DNA of 64,000 nucleotides from Plumapathes pennacea (lineage: Eukaryota; Cnidaria; Anthozoa; Antipatharia; Myriopathidae): contig OZ038467.1 of assembly GCA_964036295.1 (NCBI GenBank), forward strand, positions 3,849,501-3,913,500, in the 5' to 3' direction. The notes under the pieces are model-generated. The model was not told the DNA's origin. It saw nothing but the letters and a program-made list of their open reading frames with translations, and ran no database searches. The first letter of the stretch is position 1; each line of letters starts with the position of its first letter. Shown piece by piece: positions 24,025-35,969 of this stretch. A program made the position numbers and the translations under genes.

Positions 24025-24309
24025 TCAGAGGCCACGATAAGCTAGCCCTCGCTTCAATACTAATGTTTTAGTGTCTGGTCGAATAAATAAATCGTATTCA
24101 AATTCGGTGATGTAGTCGACCCGACCGAGGTTTCCACTTTCAAAACATGCATCGAACACGAGATGGCCTCTTTTTGGCTTTCCATTGTAGCCCGGAGGTA
24201 CGGCACAGTATTTGGATAGGTTTCCAACGGGTTCGTCGGCTTTAGCTGCGTTCTCGCCGTCCAAGTCGACGTTCACACCGCTTTCTTCGCTTTCAGTGCG
24301 AAACGCCAT
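24025..24309 (-). pseudogene. truncated AGBL4 5' fragment
   Basis: A copy of the first 80 AGBL4 codons with its upstream region, cut at the duplication breakpoint after FEYDLFIRPDT. The frame then runs into unrelated sequence (KTLVLKRGLAYRGL) and stops, giving 94 residues. The catalytic domain is absent. It differs from AGBL4 at S3F and T44N. It retains the AGBL4 promoter region, so it may still be transcribed. Confidence 0.85.
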
Positions 24310-24535
24310 CTTGGCACGAGCATTCTTTTGTTGCTGTGACAACAACTTTTCACGGTCGGGGAGTGGAGGGAGGGGCTGGGTCGGGTGGGTGTCCGCTGAA
24401 AATGATAGTGACAGCCAACATATTGAAATACAGTTGATGGACACGGTCTTTTATTGGGCACAGGCAAGAGATTGTAGAAAATTACAATGCCAAGACAACA
24501 CAACGCAGCCGGAGATATATATGGTTGGCGTTTGT

Positions 24536-27500
24536 TTAATTTCTGATTTTTTTTTCGCCTATTTTATCAAAAATACGTTTGTGAACTCGGACAAAGACTT
24601 GAGCGGCTTCGCAGTCGGACGTTTCCTGTCAAGAGAGAAGGAACACCCAAAATGTCAATCGGTCGCTATTTTACGGGTGGGTCACACAATTGTGTATATT
24701 GTGGTTTTAGAGAATTACTGACCTGATAACTATCAGGAGTTCTCTTGCTGACCTCGAGGCTTCTCAAATCATCAATAAAACGTGCATCCTTGGGTGTCCC
24801 TCTCAGAGACTGCTAAGATAGGGAAGGAAAAATTTCAAACACGACTTCAACCAAATGAATATTGTGCTGCCTGACTGTGACATTCGTCTCAAGTTAGTCC
24901 GCTGCACAAATAAAACGAAGTTATATACACAAGAACTGGCCCAGCTGAATTTCAGCCGCCCTCCAGTCCTTGGGACTTTTTGAGGACTTTGCTCTGTTGT
25001 CCCGTATTTCTGTATGTGGCACTGTCTCTTGTCGTTTTGGGTCATATAGTCTTTGTATTCCGACAGTTGCGAGAGTATTTACCTATTCTGGCGAACCAGA
25101 ACTGGCCCGGCTGAACTTCAGCCACTGTCTAGTCCTGGGGACTTTTTTGAGGACTTAGTTCTGTTGTCTCGTATGTAACACTGTCTCTTGTCGTTTTGGA
25201 TCATATATAATTTCTGAATTGAGCACTTACCTATTCTGGCGAACCAGCAGCATCATTTCAGTCGAAGACTAGATACACGTTGACAGGGATAGCCAACCAA
25301 ATAATAGAAAAACACGCAAGTAAACAAACAAACAAAAACAAAAAGAAGAGGAAATGACGCAGAACTACGCACTCCAAGGTAGCTAGGCAACAAAGCTACG
25401 TCTTGGAGTCATAGGACTCAGTCTCCCTCAGTCCAGAATTTAAGCGCTTGGCCGTGAGACAGCTGTGGAAAATAAATGAGGTTTTCAAAATGTGTTGATC
25501 ATCGTAAACGCGGATATAGAATGACAAGCGTTACTATAAGAGAAATGAGAGTACTTCAGTGGCACTGGATGGTCAAAATAAAAACAAAATTTTCAGGCAC
25601 AAGCTAATTTCTTGTTGAAGAAAAAAAAGTGATTCTTGATTCACTGGAGTGGGTCATTATATTCAGTAAATCATGCAGTTTCACATAGTTTTCCTTGCTT
25701 CCATGCCGATTGAACTTTTCCTACTGCTGTTCTAGGAGTAAAATTGCCGCATTCTATAGCAAGGGTTCTGGCTCAGTGTGAGTTCAATATATATTGGGAA
25801 TCGAGAGTTGCTAGTTATGTCGGCTTCTCCTTACCTGACATGCACACGCGCAAGCTTCACCGAGCTGAAGACAAGATGGAACGTCGAGCTTCAGTGTGGG
25901 CAGACAGAGTCAGTAACAAAGCTGTGGAAGTCAAAAGAAAAAGATCATTATAGAATAAACTACGCACGGTGCAACTCTCTCGTTGGCCTTTTGCGTTGGA
26001 GCTACTGAATTTTGGATATAGAGGTCCAATACGCATACAGAAATGAGCTATCAGACTTGAATTAAGTTACGTTTAGTCCCACAAATAAACGGCGCTCAAA
26101 GTCAGTTGTGCGTCGCAAAGAAGATTGCGTGGACAACAGCGCATTACAAAAGTTCAGCTGCCTAGTGAATCCTGTGTTTGGTATGCAATGAAAGAATGAC
26201 ATTTATTTCACGTTATAAAGCAATTCCAGACCTGTCAGCACACAGAAGCTCATGTGGTCAGCTCAAGGCTACTCATCAAGCGCTTGCTCCTGGGTCTACG
26301 TCGGAGCAGCGAGCTGTGGAGAGAAAACGACACGTGTTACAAGAAGTTCATATAGTTTCAGTCCAAACATCTTGCTTATTCCCTGGTTGAGGAAAACAGA
26401 GACACAGAACCCGTATTTTTATTAACATCTTCGTAATCTTTGACATTTAAGTGGATGGGAGTGACAAAGTAATACCTCGTTCACACCAATGCTTAAACCT
26501 GTTTAAAAGGTGTTTAATAAAACTTGTTTAGTTAGGTCGGCCGTTCACCATGCGCGCCCGGCAAAACTAAACTGGTTTAAAACCCGTCCAACTAAACAAC
26601 CTGTGCGAGGTGGTGTAAAATGTTGTGTAATTAACATAAAATCAAAACCGGTTTAGAAAACGTAGTCTAGTAAACTTGGTTTAATTAGACAGGTTTAGTT
26701 GGTGTGAATAGTGTAATAAAGAACTAAGGAGAGATCATTCCACTTGCTCCTTGTCACTCTCAGCCGGTGTTAACTAAAGGAATTCGACACCCGCTTCGTG
26801 TCAGGTTATCTTGAGTTTTCGACTAACCCTGTGGTTGTCGCGCGCCTCTTCTTGCTGGACCACAGTCTCGATCAGATCTGCCACACACTCCCTGACTGCA
26901 AGCTCTACTTCGTTTTGCACTGGAAATAACTGAACTTCGTTCTGCACTGGAAGTAACTGACAAATAAAAGGCAAACAGTGACTCAAGCGAGCTTACGCTA
27001 CTTGACGACCTGAATGAAATGGTTTGCGTGCCATTGCTTACGGACCTATTTGGTACACTCGGGAAACTACTGGATTTACCTGTAAATCGTTTGTCTATTT
27101 AGTGCTTACTACTCGAGAAACTCTGGACTTACCCAGTGGCTAGTACGGGCATCCTCTTGGATAATGCTTCCTACTTCCTCAAATAAATCAGTCAAATACT
27201 CCTTGATTGCATGCTCTGCATCCTCCACTTTGAGTGGAGATAACTACCAAAAAAAAAAAAAAAAAAAGCGGTGAAGCAAACTTATTCGACATGACGACCT
27301 GTAACTGAATTTGTTGCGTATATTCAGTGCTTATTGTACTATTATACGGTATACTCGAGAAACTACTGGATTTACGGTGTGGCTGTCACGCGCCTTCTCT
27401 TGGAGAATCTTTCCCACATTCTCGGTTAAATCCGATCTAACAGAGAGTGTGGGAAAGATCTTCCAAGAGGAGGCAGTCAAATACTCCTTGATTGCAAGGC

Positions 27501-28561
27501 CTGTTTCGTCCACATTAATTGGAATTAACTAACAAAAGACAAAAAATGAAACCGGAGCTTACTTGACGCTTGTAAATAATCGTTGCTTGCACTTGCTTTT
27601 TGCATGTACGCACGATTAATTAGGATGATGTATTAGATATTATCAGTTATTTCATTTGCCGCTTATTAATTTTACAAACGTGCATAACAAGCAAGGGAAT
27701 TTGTGCAGAACGTTAACCGAACGACAACGAGCAGGCTAACTCTGAACCATCTGCACGACACAAAGAAATTGTAGATAATCCAAGAAAAGTTGAATTTTGC
27801 AAAAGGATCAAATATTGATAAACTAAGAAATTACCAGCGGGACCCTGTAAAACGTGACATCAGATTTCCGTTTGGCCAAAGGAATTAAAACCACTTTAAA
27901 TTTCTCCTAAGAGACTGATGGTGGGTCGTAGAGTAGTAGCCTGTGAATTGTATGTAACTATGCCATCTTCAGTTACCTTGACAACCACAGATGTGATCTT
28001 GACACGTGGTGAGCACGTGTTGCGACTGTGGTCACATGTTCTCTTCAGGAACCTCCTCATACTTGTCACGCTTTTTGAGTGCGTGTACTTGTTTTTCTTC
28101 ATGTCAATTTTTGTGACACTCTGAGTTCTTCTCAGAGGTTGTTTCGACTCATCCGCTAGTCTGCTCAGATCTGTGCAAGACTGAGACTTTTCCACGATGC
28201 GGAATCTTCTGCCACCCGCCCAGTTCATGGGCAAGCTGTACAGGGGTTTGTTGCGCACGCGCTTGGGAGTTTCGGTTTGTGACACAAAGGCAAAAATAGC
28301 CGATTAGAAAACTGGACTTTATCAGTGAGTATGCGTCGATTACTTTACCACATAAACAAGGTAAAAACTTTGTTTACTTTGCAGAACGGAAGGATCTGTT
28401 TTTCTGATATTTCGAGTCTTACCTGTCTGCGTGGGCCTGGGGTTGGGCCGGAAGCACGAGGTAAATGTGTCGCGCACGCGTCGTAGGAAGCGGCGGAATC
28501 TTCCTGGTCGTCGAGGAGGCCTGGCGCCGGATTCGTTTGGTTGTTGAACCTGTGGTTCCAT
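24536..28561 (-). CDS. gene X2: tandem paralogue of X1
   Basis: The equivalent exons are 28423-28561, 27977-28272, 27835-27906, 27376-27528, 27133-27243, 26828-26956, 24723-24809 and 24536-24625. All splice sites and frames survive. Differences from X1 include N to S in the LPMNWAGG segment, L to P and T to I near the end of exon 2, F to S in exon 4, and V to L in exon 5. In the last exon the coding homopolymer is 9 rather than 12 A, a loss of exactly one lysine codon. Nothing marks it as a pseudogene. Its downstream neighbour is the AGBL4 fragment rather than full AGBL4. Confidence 0.6.
26476..26720. mobile_element. MITE family M3, in unit 2
   Basis: The copy of the 19336 element carried along by the segmental duplication, so it was inserted before the duplication. 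Confidence 0.85.
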
Positions 28562-29577
28562 CTTGAGAAATTTATCTGAGAATTAAGAAAAAGTTATTAG
28601 ACCGGTAGTACAGTGTAAAATAATAAGTTGACAAAGTTCACTATTTACTAATTACACTTTTTTTTTTTTTTTTTTTACTTTAGGAATATCTACACCACAG
28701 TCCTTGCAGTTCTGGATATAATAAATTCAGGGCACGTGGAAAGCCGTGTCCGCTACCCCGGGGCCACCAGACCGTTTCCCGTCGGGCTGGTAGATCTTCC
28801 CGACAAATTGCTTTCCTTGAACTGTCTGGGCTGGAGAGACACACCTACAGCTGCTGCTGAAAATGGTTTAATCGCGCCCGCTTTGCTGAGTATCCTGAAA
28901 TTTTGAATGAAGCCCCTAGTCAGGAACCACATTTGGTACGTATGTTTTTAGTTCAGAGATGAATATAGTACATTGTAGAATTTTTGTTTTCACATTTTTA
29001 TAACTAATGAACTCCTACTCGCACTGAAAATTTTTTCAACACGTACTTTTGTTGAAATTTAATTTGTGTTTACTCGAACCCTTGCAAGGATTTGGTGACA
29101 GAAACTGAGTCCATTGAAAGAAAGAAAAGCCCAAGAGAAAGGTGCACTACTTGATTTGAAGCTTCTCGCGAAGACAGCATTACGTAAAAAGCCGGCGCGC
29201 GGAATGCTAAAAAATTAAATCAAGAATACCGTTTGGAAAAAATGAAAATGGTTTCAAAACTGGTCGAGCTGTTTAGGTTTTCTTGAGCCTCATTTTAGAA
29301 GTGCTAGTCCCTTGTAAGAAACTCTCACCTCACTTACCGTTTCTTTTAGGGCGAAAAAACGTCTTCGTGATTGTTTCTAATACAACAAGTGATCACTTTA
29401 TGAAGTGCTGCGCTTCGTCATCAAATTATGTGACGTTTGTGTTGCGCATTAATATTATGACGTGTCAATTTGGCGCGCAATTATGGCGCAACGATGCCCG
29501 CGTGGGCCTGGATCTACCGGCTCGAAGTTTTGGCGGCGTAGTCGTGTTTGTTGTTGCCAGGTTGACTTTGTGTCTAT

Positions 29578-29589
29578 TGCGCATGCGCA
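29578..29589. promoter_or_regulatory. NRF-1-type palindrome upstream of X2
   Basis: The same 12-bp palindrome is preserved in the second unit, about 1 kb upstream of the X2 start. Confidence 0.45.
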
Positions 29590-31203
29590 GTGTCAGTGAA
29601 AAACGAGCGACGCGAGCACACAGGCGCCAAATACATGGAAAAGGACAAACGTTTCTGCTCATTGCTTGTATTGCTCGTGAAAACCAGACTTCACAAGTTC
29701 TGATCAGCCGTGATGTAAAATTACTACTGGCATACTTCTGCTCTTATCATTCTACTAGAAATACGATAATCGCAGATATCCCCTCGCTCTGTAGTGGGTT
29801 TCGGAAAGCGGGGTTCTTGTTTCTTTTCCGCTTGGAGATTATTTCAAAATCTTTTTTACAAACCACGGTTTGTGTAACGTCACCAGTCGGCCGCTAAAAA
29901 AATCTTTATCGCGTGGCAGTCTGGTTTAGTTCAGACAACGTGCACAGTCTGCAATTTTCTTGGACGCTAGCTGAACTCCAAAATTCGCTGAGACAACTTT
30001 TACACGCAACTACAGAATACTCCCGAGACTTGAAAGCCAAGAATAGCGCAAATAGAATCGTGACTCGATCAGTTTTGCACAGTCAGCAAAGTCTTCGACA
30101 CCAAATTCTAATGAATTTTAAGAAAAGCCACGATTTCTCTAGCCAACGCTGTATCCTAAACCACATACGTGCATGTTCTTTTTGTTTTCTTTTCAAAGCG
30201 AGAGTCGCTTGTTTACACGCTTTCGAAGTCTCGCAAAATGTGTGAATTTTGGCAAGGATTCAATTTTGAACACAACAACTTTTCAAACCGCGTTTGACGA
30301 ATTTAAATTCTTTGACAGAAAAAAGAAATCAAGTCACTAAATAATACAAGTTCCGATTGAACTGAGCGAGCAAACCCGGTTAATAATACGAGGTCCGATT
30401 GTCTTGAGCGAGCAAATTCGGCCACCCATAGACAAAAATATACAAATAGACTGTAATTGTTTAATTTGGAAAGCAGTGGCCCCTGGCCGGGTATTTTCTA
30501 CTTTAATAGCCTTCAGAAAGCAAGAGCACTTCAACCCGGTTACATTTCATCCTTGAATACAGTGTGCCAACAAACACGGCGAGAAAATTTCACAGCATTT
30601 CCATATGTCAGACTGTCAGCGAAATTATGCAAATATGTCAGGAATCGGATGACACAATCTTATTTGTGCACGAAGGCACTCTGAAATAGCTTTGAAAACT
30701 TGCGAAAGGATTACAATATAATCCTACTTGGCCTTCATCACAGATCCCGGGGCATCAAACGACAAAATACAGTATACGGCGATTGTTGAAATACCATAAC
30801 TATAACACAACTTTTAAACAAGACTGGCGTTGCCAGTGAGCTCGTTGGGTGGGGTCGAGACCAGAAGAAACTAAAATGGAAAGTAGGGACAAGAGCGAAA
30901 CTCCCAAAAGAGACTTTCAGTTTCTCACCAGAAAATATCACACAGTATAGATAACTTGACTTTTCACACCTTGCTCAAATGAAACCTATTGGTATAAGTT
31001 GTCATTACAACACTCATACACTTGCTTCTTAAAGGTTTAGCGACTCTGCATTTTGAGCTTTGGAGTGAAAAGTTAGCCAGCAAGAAAAGAGTAATGCGTG
31101 ACTTATCTTTTCATGCACAGTCTATTTTGACAGTTTGACTTTGAAGACTTATTTGTAATCAGAGGCCACGATAAGCTAGCCCTCGCTTCAATACTTATGT
31201 TTT

Positions 31204-31480
31204 TTTACTGAATGCGTTTCTTCTATGAGGCTTTCGAGTATTCGCGCTCTTTAACAAATATAAATTGAAAGCGAGGAATGTAACATGAGACTTGTTTACA
31301 ATATTATTGCGGTTTTGTTCACAGCGTGTTCAGTCATTTGTGACTAACAAACTCAATGTTCAGGACTATTTCGGTGTATTTGCTCGCGCCTTTGTTTTCG
31401 TTTTCTTTTTCTGGGTTGAGAATCAGCACACGGTGATTGGTTCATATTACCACGTTGTATGCCATGATGTAAATTGACTT
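31204..31480 (+). repeat. dispersed repeat D1, copy 1
   Basis: Contains the block GCGTTTCTTCTATGAGGCTTT ... GTTCACAGCGTGTTCAGTC ... TTTCGGTGTATTT that recurs at 31920-32120 (inverted), 33517-33720, 37223-37432 and 37855-38070. Open frames across it are repeat-borne and not shared intact. Confidence 0.75.
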
Positions 31481-31751
31481 TGCGAAACAACTCGAGATGT
31501 GGCCAGCCGAATTGCTCGTTACTTGTGTGTAAAAGTTAACTGCATCCCATCAAAACTCACACATCGTTTGGCTCTGTGGAACATGCACGGATAAACTGGA
31601 TTTTAGGGAACGATTTTGGCTTGCGTTCTTAAGTTCACCGCGGAAGCTTTGAGAATAGCCGTAAACAAATGTTTGATGGATACCTCGGGATTGCAAATAT
31701 CTCTGTCGTCGTTAATGATTTAGTGCCGACGAAACTTTCTGTGACGATACT

Positions 31752-31805
31752 GCCCCCCCCCCCCCCCCTGCCCCCTTTATTTATTTATTTATTTATTTTA
31801 TTTAT
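31752..31805. repeat. poly-C run followed by (ATTT)n
   Basis: A C homopolymer of about 16 followed by a TTTATTTA microsatellite in otherwise non-genic DNA. Confidence 0.85.
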
Positions 31806-31919
31806 GCTTTACTCTGTACATGACATCTGTTGCCTCATAAAATGCTTCTGCTTATCGTACATTACCTGTTGAAATGTTTCTTTCATTCGATTAAGTAGCC
31901 TTTGTTTCGCAGTAGTAAT

Positions 31920-32490
31920 TGTATACTAGAAATGAAAAATACACCGAAAATAGTCCTGAGGATTGAGTTTGCAGTCACAAATGGACTGAACACGCTGTGA
32001 ACAAAACCGCAATGATGTTGTAAACAAGTCTAGTGTTACATTCCTCGCTTTCAATTTTATATTTGTTACAGAGCACGAATACTCGAAAGCCTGATAGAAG
32101 AAACGCATTCAGTTAAAAAAGAAACAGTATTGAAGCGAGGGCTGGATTAATCGAGGCCTCTGTATAGAAACAAGTGTTCGAAGTCAAACTCGAAATTGAC
32201 TGCACAAAAGTCTAAGTCACGCATTACTCAGCTTTTCTTGCTGGTAGTCCCCCAACCTTTAAGAAGCAAATGCATGAGTGTTGTAATGATAAGTTATAGT
32301 TTACACAGGTTTCATTTGAGCGAGATGTCAAAACCAAGTTCTTTATACTATGTGATATTTTTCTGGTGAGAAACTGGAAGTCTCTCTTGGCAGTTCCTCT
32401 CTTGTCCCTACTTTCCATTTAGTTTATTCTGGTCTCGATCTAACTCACGCCGTGAGCTCACTGGCAACGCCAGTCTAGTTTTCATTTCTA
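31920..32490 (-). repeat. dispersed repeat D1, inverted copy
   Basis: The reverse complement of the D1 block is followed by the reverse of the segment seen at 23700-24000 (TCTCTTGGCAGTTCC...GCTCACTGGCAACGCC). The order matches the 36880-37432 copy, so the two segments belong to one element of at least 1 kb. Confidence 0.7.
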
Positions 32491-32765
32491 GTATACAAAA
32501 TACCACTGCGAAACAAAGGCTACTTGATGAAATTGAAGAAATATTTCAACATGCACTGTACGATAAGCCGAAGCATTTTGACAACTGTCACGCTCGCGCG
32601 GAGCAATATATTCACAGACGCATTAGTCGAGTCTTAAGCCCTGAGAATGAATATATTCGTCACAAAAACAGATATACTTCCGGCGAAAAAACTTTACAAA
32701 ACAGCTACAGTATGTACGAGGCAACAGATGTCATGTTGTGTAAAGCATAAATCATTATCATTGTT

Positions 32766-33207
32766 AGCCTGCGAAACAGGACCTTGTGTAGCGTCCATTG
32801 GCCGCGCTCAGTTGGCCGCACGTGGCCTGGCACGAGGGGGTTGTAGCGTCCGGAGGGGGGGGGGGGGGGGGGGGGCGGTTTTTTAAAGCACGATTAGGCT
32901 AATCCTGGATTAGGTCTAAACTTTCATGTCATTTTTTTAGCCTGAAAACTTGAAAGTTTGGTCCACAACGACTTTCTTGATAACGTTTTAAGCTAGAACA
33001 AGCTTTCTAATCCATCTTCGAACAAAACCCTGCAGTTTATTGGGAGAGAGGTCGAAAGAAAGAATTTCGTTAATCCTGGATTAGCTTAATCGACTTTCGA
33101 AAAACCGGGCGTCCCCCCTCCGGACGCTACAACCCCCTCGTGCCAGGCCATGCGCGGCCAACTGAGCGCGGCCAACGGACGCTACACAAGGGCCTGTTTC
33201 GCAGGCT
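32766..33207. mobile_element. foldback element with about 95-bp arms, interrupted by an M1 MITE
   Basis: Left arm 32766-32862 (AGCCTGCGAAACAGG...CGTCCGGAGG) and right arm 33113-33207 are inverted copies with few mismatches. Both carry GGGGTTGTAGCGTCCG and GTTGGCCGC-type words. The loop is occupied by a complete M1 copy and a G-run. Confidence 0.85.
32876..33110. mobile_element. MITE family M1, nested copy
   Basis: About 95% identical by eye to the element at 3986-4225, including AAGCACGATTAGGCTAATCC and the CGACTTTCGAAAAACCGGG end. It lies between the arms of the larger foldback. Confidence 0.85.
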
Positions 33208-33224
33208 ATATCATTGTTTACGGC

Positions 33225-34480
33225 TAAAGTTTGTTACGGCTTTGGTGTTCCGTTTTCGGCCTGGTGGTATCTTCCCAGAAGTATTTCGTGTCGCCACAGA
33301 AAGTTCGTCGGGACTAAATAATTAGCGGCAACAGAGTTATTTGCAATCCTATAGCGGTAGCCATTAAATATAATCGAATCCATCAAACATTTGTTTACGG
33401 CTATGACGGTGAACTTAAGAACGCAAGCCAAAATCGTTCCCTAAAACCTAGTTTATCCGTGCATGTTCCACAGAGCCAAACGGTGTTGAGTTTGGATGGC
33501 ACAGATCTATGTACATTTTTTACTGAATGCGTTTCTTCTATGAGGCTTTCGAGTATTCCCGCTCCGTAACAAATATAAAATTGAAAGCGAGGAATGTAAC
33601 ACTAGACTTGTTTACAATATTATTGCGGTTTTGTTCACAGCGTGTTCAGTCATTTGCAAGAAACAAACTTTGGACTCAATGCTTTGGACTATTTTGGTGT
33701 ATTTTTCATTTCTAGTGTACAATTACTACTGTGAAACAAAGGCTACATGATCGAATGGAAGAAATATTTCAACAGGCACTGTACGAGAAGCCGAAGCATT
33801 TAGACAACTGTCACGCTCGCGCGCAGCAAAACATGTAATACATTCACAGAACAGCGTTTTGTGGAGTCTTCAATGGCGAGAATGGATATCTTTCGTCGCA
33901 AAAACGGTTATACTTTCGGCGAAAAAACTTTACAAAACAGCTACAGTATGTACGAGGCAACAGATGTCACGTACAGTGTAAAGCATATTAAAATCATCAT
34001 TGTTTACGGCTAAAGTTCGTCATGGCTTTGGTGTCCGTTTTTGGCCTGGTATCTTCCCAGAGGTACTTCGTGTCGCCACAGAAAGTTCGTCGGGGCTAAA
34101 TAATTAGCGGCGACAGAGTTACTTGCAATCCCGTAGTGTCCATTCAATATAATCGAATCCATCAAACATTTGTTTACGCTTATGACGATGAACTTGTGAA
34201 CGCCAGCCAAAAATCGTTCAATGAAATCCAGTTTACCCGTGCATGTTCCACTGAGTCAAACGGTGTTGAGTTTGGATGGGATATAGCTAACTTTGCACGC
34301 AATTGTATTAACGTACAATTCAATCTCAAGTTGTTCGCGAAGTCACCTTTCGTCATCGCATATCACGTGGCAATGTGGACCAAGCACCGTGTACTGATTT
34401 GTAACCCAGAAAAAAAAATTATATATGACGAAGATGAAGACACGGTCTCCAATGCTGTACGTTAATTGATGTAATTTTTC
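33225..34480 (+). repeat. dispersed repeat D1, further copies
   Basis: Two partial copies in direct order share GTATTTCGTGTCGCCACAGA, ACAAACATTTGTTTACGGCTATGACG and CAGCTACAGTATGTACGAGGC. There is no consistent frame between copies, so none of the overlapping open frames is called. Confidence 0.65.
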
Positions 34481-35787
34481 AAAACTCACCGGTTCCTGAA
34501 AGCCATAGCTTTAGCTCTTTTCCAGCAAAGGAAACAAAACCCAAAACACTATTGTTTACGTCTTCAATGGTTTCAAAATACACTGTATAGAGCAGTTCTA
34601 GTATAGTACGAAAATTCCACTTTCCATTGTATTGTGCGTTGGATTCCGAAATTTGCCACGGTGATTGTTCGATTTCCACCGACTGTAATTTGCTATTCCT
34701 TTCTGAAGAAGTGTCTGCGTTTTAACACAATACTGGTGTCTGGGATTGTGTTCAGGTCGGCCAGTCGATGCCTTAAAGAATTCGTTTCACAGCTAGCAAG
34801 CTTGCCTCCGATACACTGGCAAAATATCAGGGCAGTTTACAGCCGTCCGTCGAACTGCTTGGCCTTAGATTGCATCTTGTTGTACAAAACAAAATGATGG
34901 TTTACAGTTCTTGCCTAAGAGCCTGGGAACGAGGTCGTACGCCAGACTGACTGACTGACTGACAGACGAACATTAAATTTCGAGATGGCGACGCGCTTGG
35001 AGTCTCCAGATAAGGCAATACTACTGCATTGGCGTTGCGATTATTACCCTCGCTTACGCTCGGAGAAAAAAATTTAAACTTCAGCCAAAGTCATTCGGTC
35101 AAATATAATTCCTACAAGAACTCCATTTCCAACTGGAAAGGATGACCAAAGAAGTCAGTTTTGTTTAGGTATTTGGCCATTATGTCATTGATAAATGAGC
35201 CAATCACAAGGGAGGGAAAGTTTGGACTAAAAATAGCCCAGCTTCTAAACTGATGGGACGTTTTAGTAGGGGAAAATGGATTTGTGAATTAATTTCCCCC
35301 TATTATGATATGTTCATATGTGTAAGGGGACGAACTGAAACTTTCCCACTCACCACAGTTTTTTCCCCTTAATTCAGTGTTTTCTTCCTGTTTGGTCAAT
35401 GGCAGCTGGAAAGCACTACATGTCGTCGCGACTATTCATCGGACAACAGGTAAATTCCATTAACAATGCAGATAATTATAATTTTTCATTTCCAAGGGAG
35501 AATTGACCCAACTTTTAACATACCTTTATCAAAACCCAAACAAAATGACCACTGCAAGTTAGGAACCATATAGTTTAATTATGCAGCATTTCACTGTGTT
35601 GTTGAGAGGTTCACAATTTTTACATTTGCAAGTTAAATTTGGAAAGAAAACACATGGCAGCTGAATCCGTCATTAGAATAGCGTTAAGGCCGATTTCTAT
35701 GATGCTAGTTTTATTTGTCGCTGTCAGTATGCAACCTCGTCACGAAAAAATATTTTGAAATACATTACAATTGTGGCTCAAGAACAG
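34481..35787. other. repeat-poor non-genic stretch
   Basis: I see no gene with splice or family support. GACTGACTGACTGACAGACG near 34946-34966 is a short tetranucleotide repeat. A segment near 34660-34710 (GGTGATTGTTCGATTTCCAC) recurs at 44139-44158, so some of it is repeat-derived. Confidence 0.4.
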
Positions 35788-35796
35788 TGCACAAGA

Positions 35797-35904
35797 GTCC
35801 TTATTTCACAGTGAAAACAGGCTCCGCGCAAGCCGAATAATCAAAATATTTTTATCCTTGTCCTTGCGCTTGCGTCGAACCCGTTTTCGCTGTGAAATAA
35901 GGAC
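35797..35904. mobile_element. foldback element upstream of gene A's 3' end
   Basis: GTCCTTATTTCACAGTGAAAAC and its near-exact inverse (GTTTTCGCTGTGAAATAAGGAC) bound 108 bp whose interior also pairs (GCGCAAGC / GCTTGCG). It lies 65 bp beyond the stop codon of gene A. Confidence 0.75.
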
Positions 35905-35969
35905 CTTGCCCTTTCGTCACTTGTGAAAAGCAGGCTTTAGCCTACCTGTGCCATGGCGACTGTCCGTTT

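Larger units (their letters stand above)
16928..24069. repeat. tandem segmental duplication, unit 1
   Basis: About 7.14 kb, running from within AGBL4 exon 1 to just before the second copy. It holds the AGBL4 5' end and promoter, gene X1, and about 2.5 kb of upstream DNA. The offset to unit 2 is 7143 bp at the left, 7140 through most, and 7136 after a poly-A length change near 20110. Identity looks around 98% by eye. Copy boundaries share the short word AGTGTCTGG. Confidence 0.95.
24070..31203. repeat. tandem segmental duplication, unit 2
   Basis: Direct repeat of 16928-24069. At its left edge the AGBL4-derived sequence stops at GTGTCTGG and is fused to the right end of unit 1. Both units end with the same piece of a dispersed repeat (GATAAGCTAGCCCTCGCTTC). 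It carries the truncated AGBL4 fragment and gene X2. Confidence 0.95.

Noticed and set aside
34136..34465. 109-residue frame in the dispersed-repeat region
   Set aside because: It lies within D1 repeat DNA and is not preserved in the other D1 copies.
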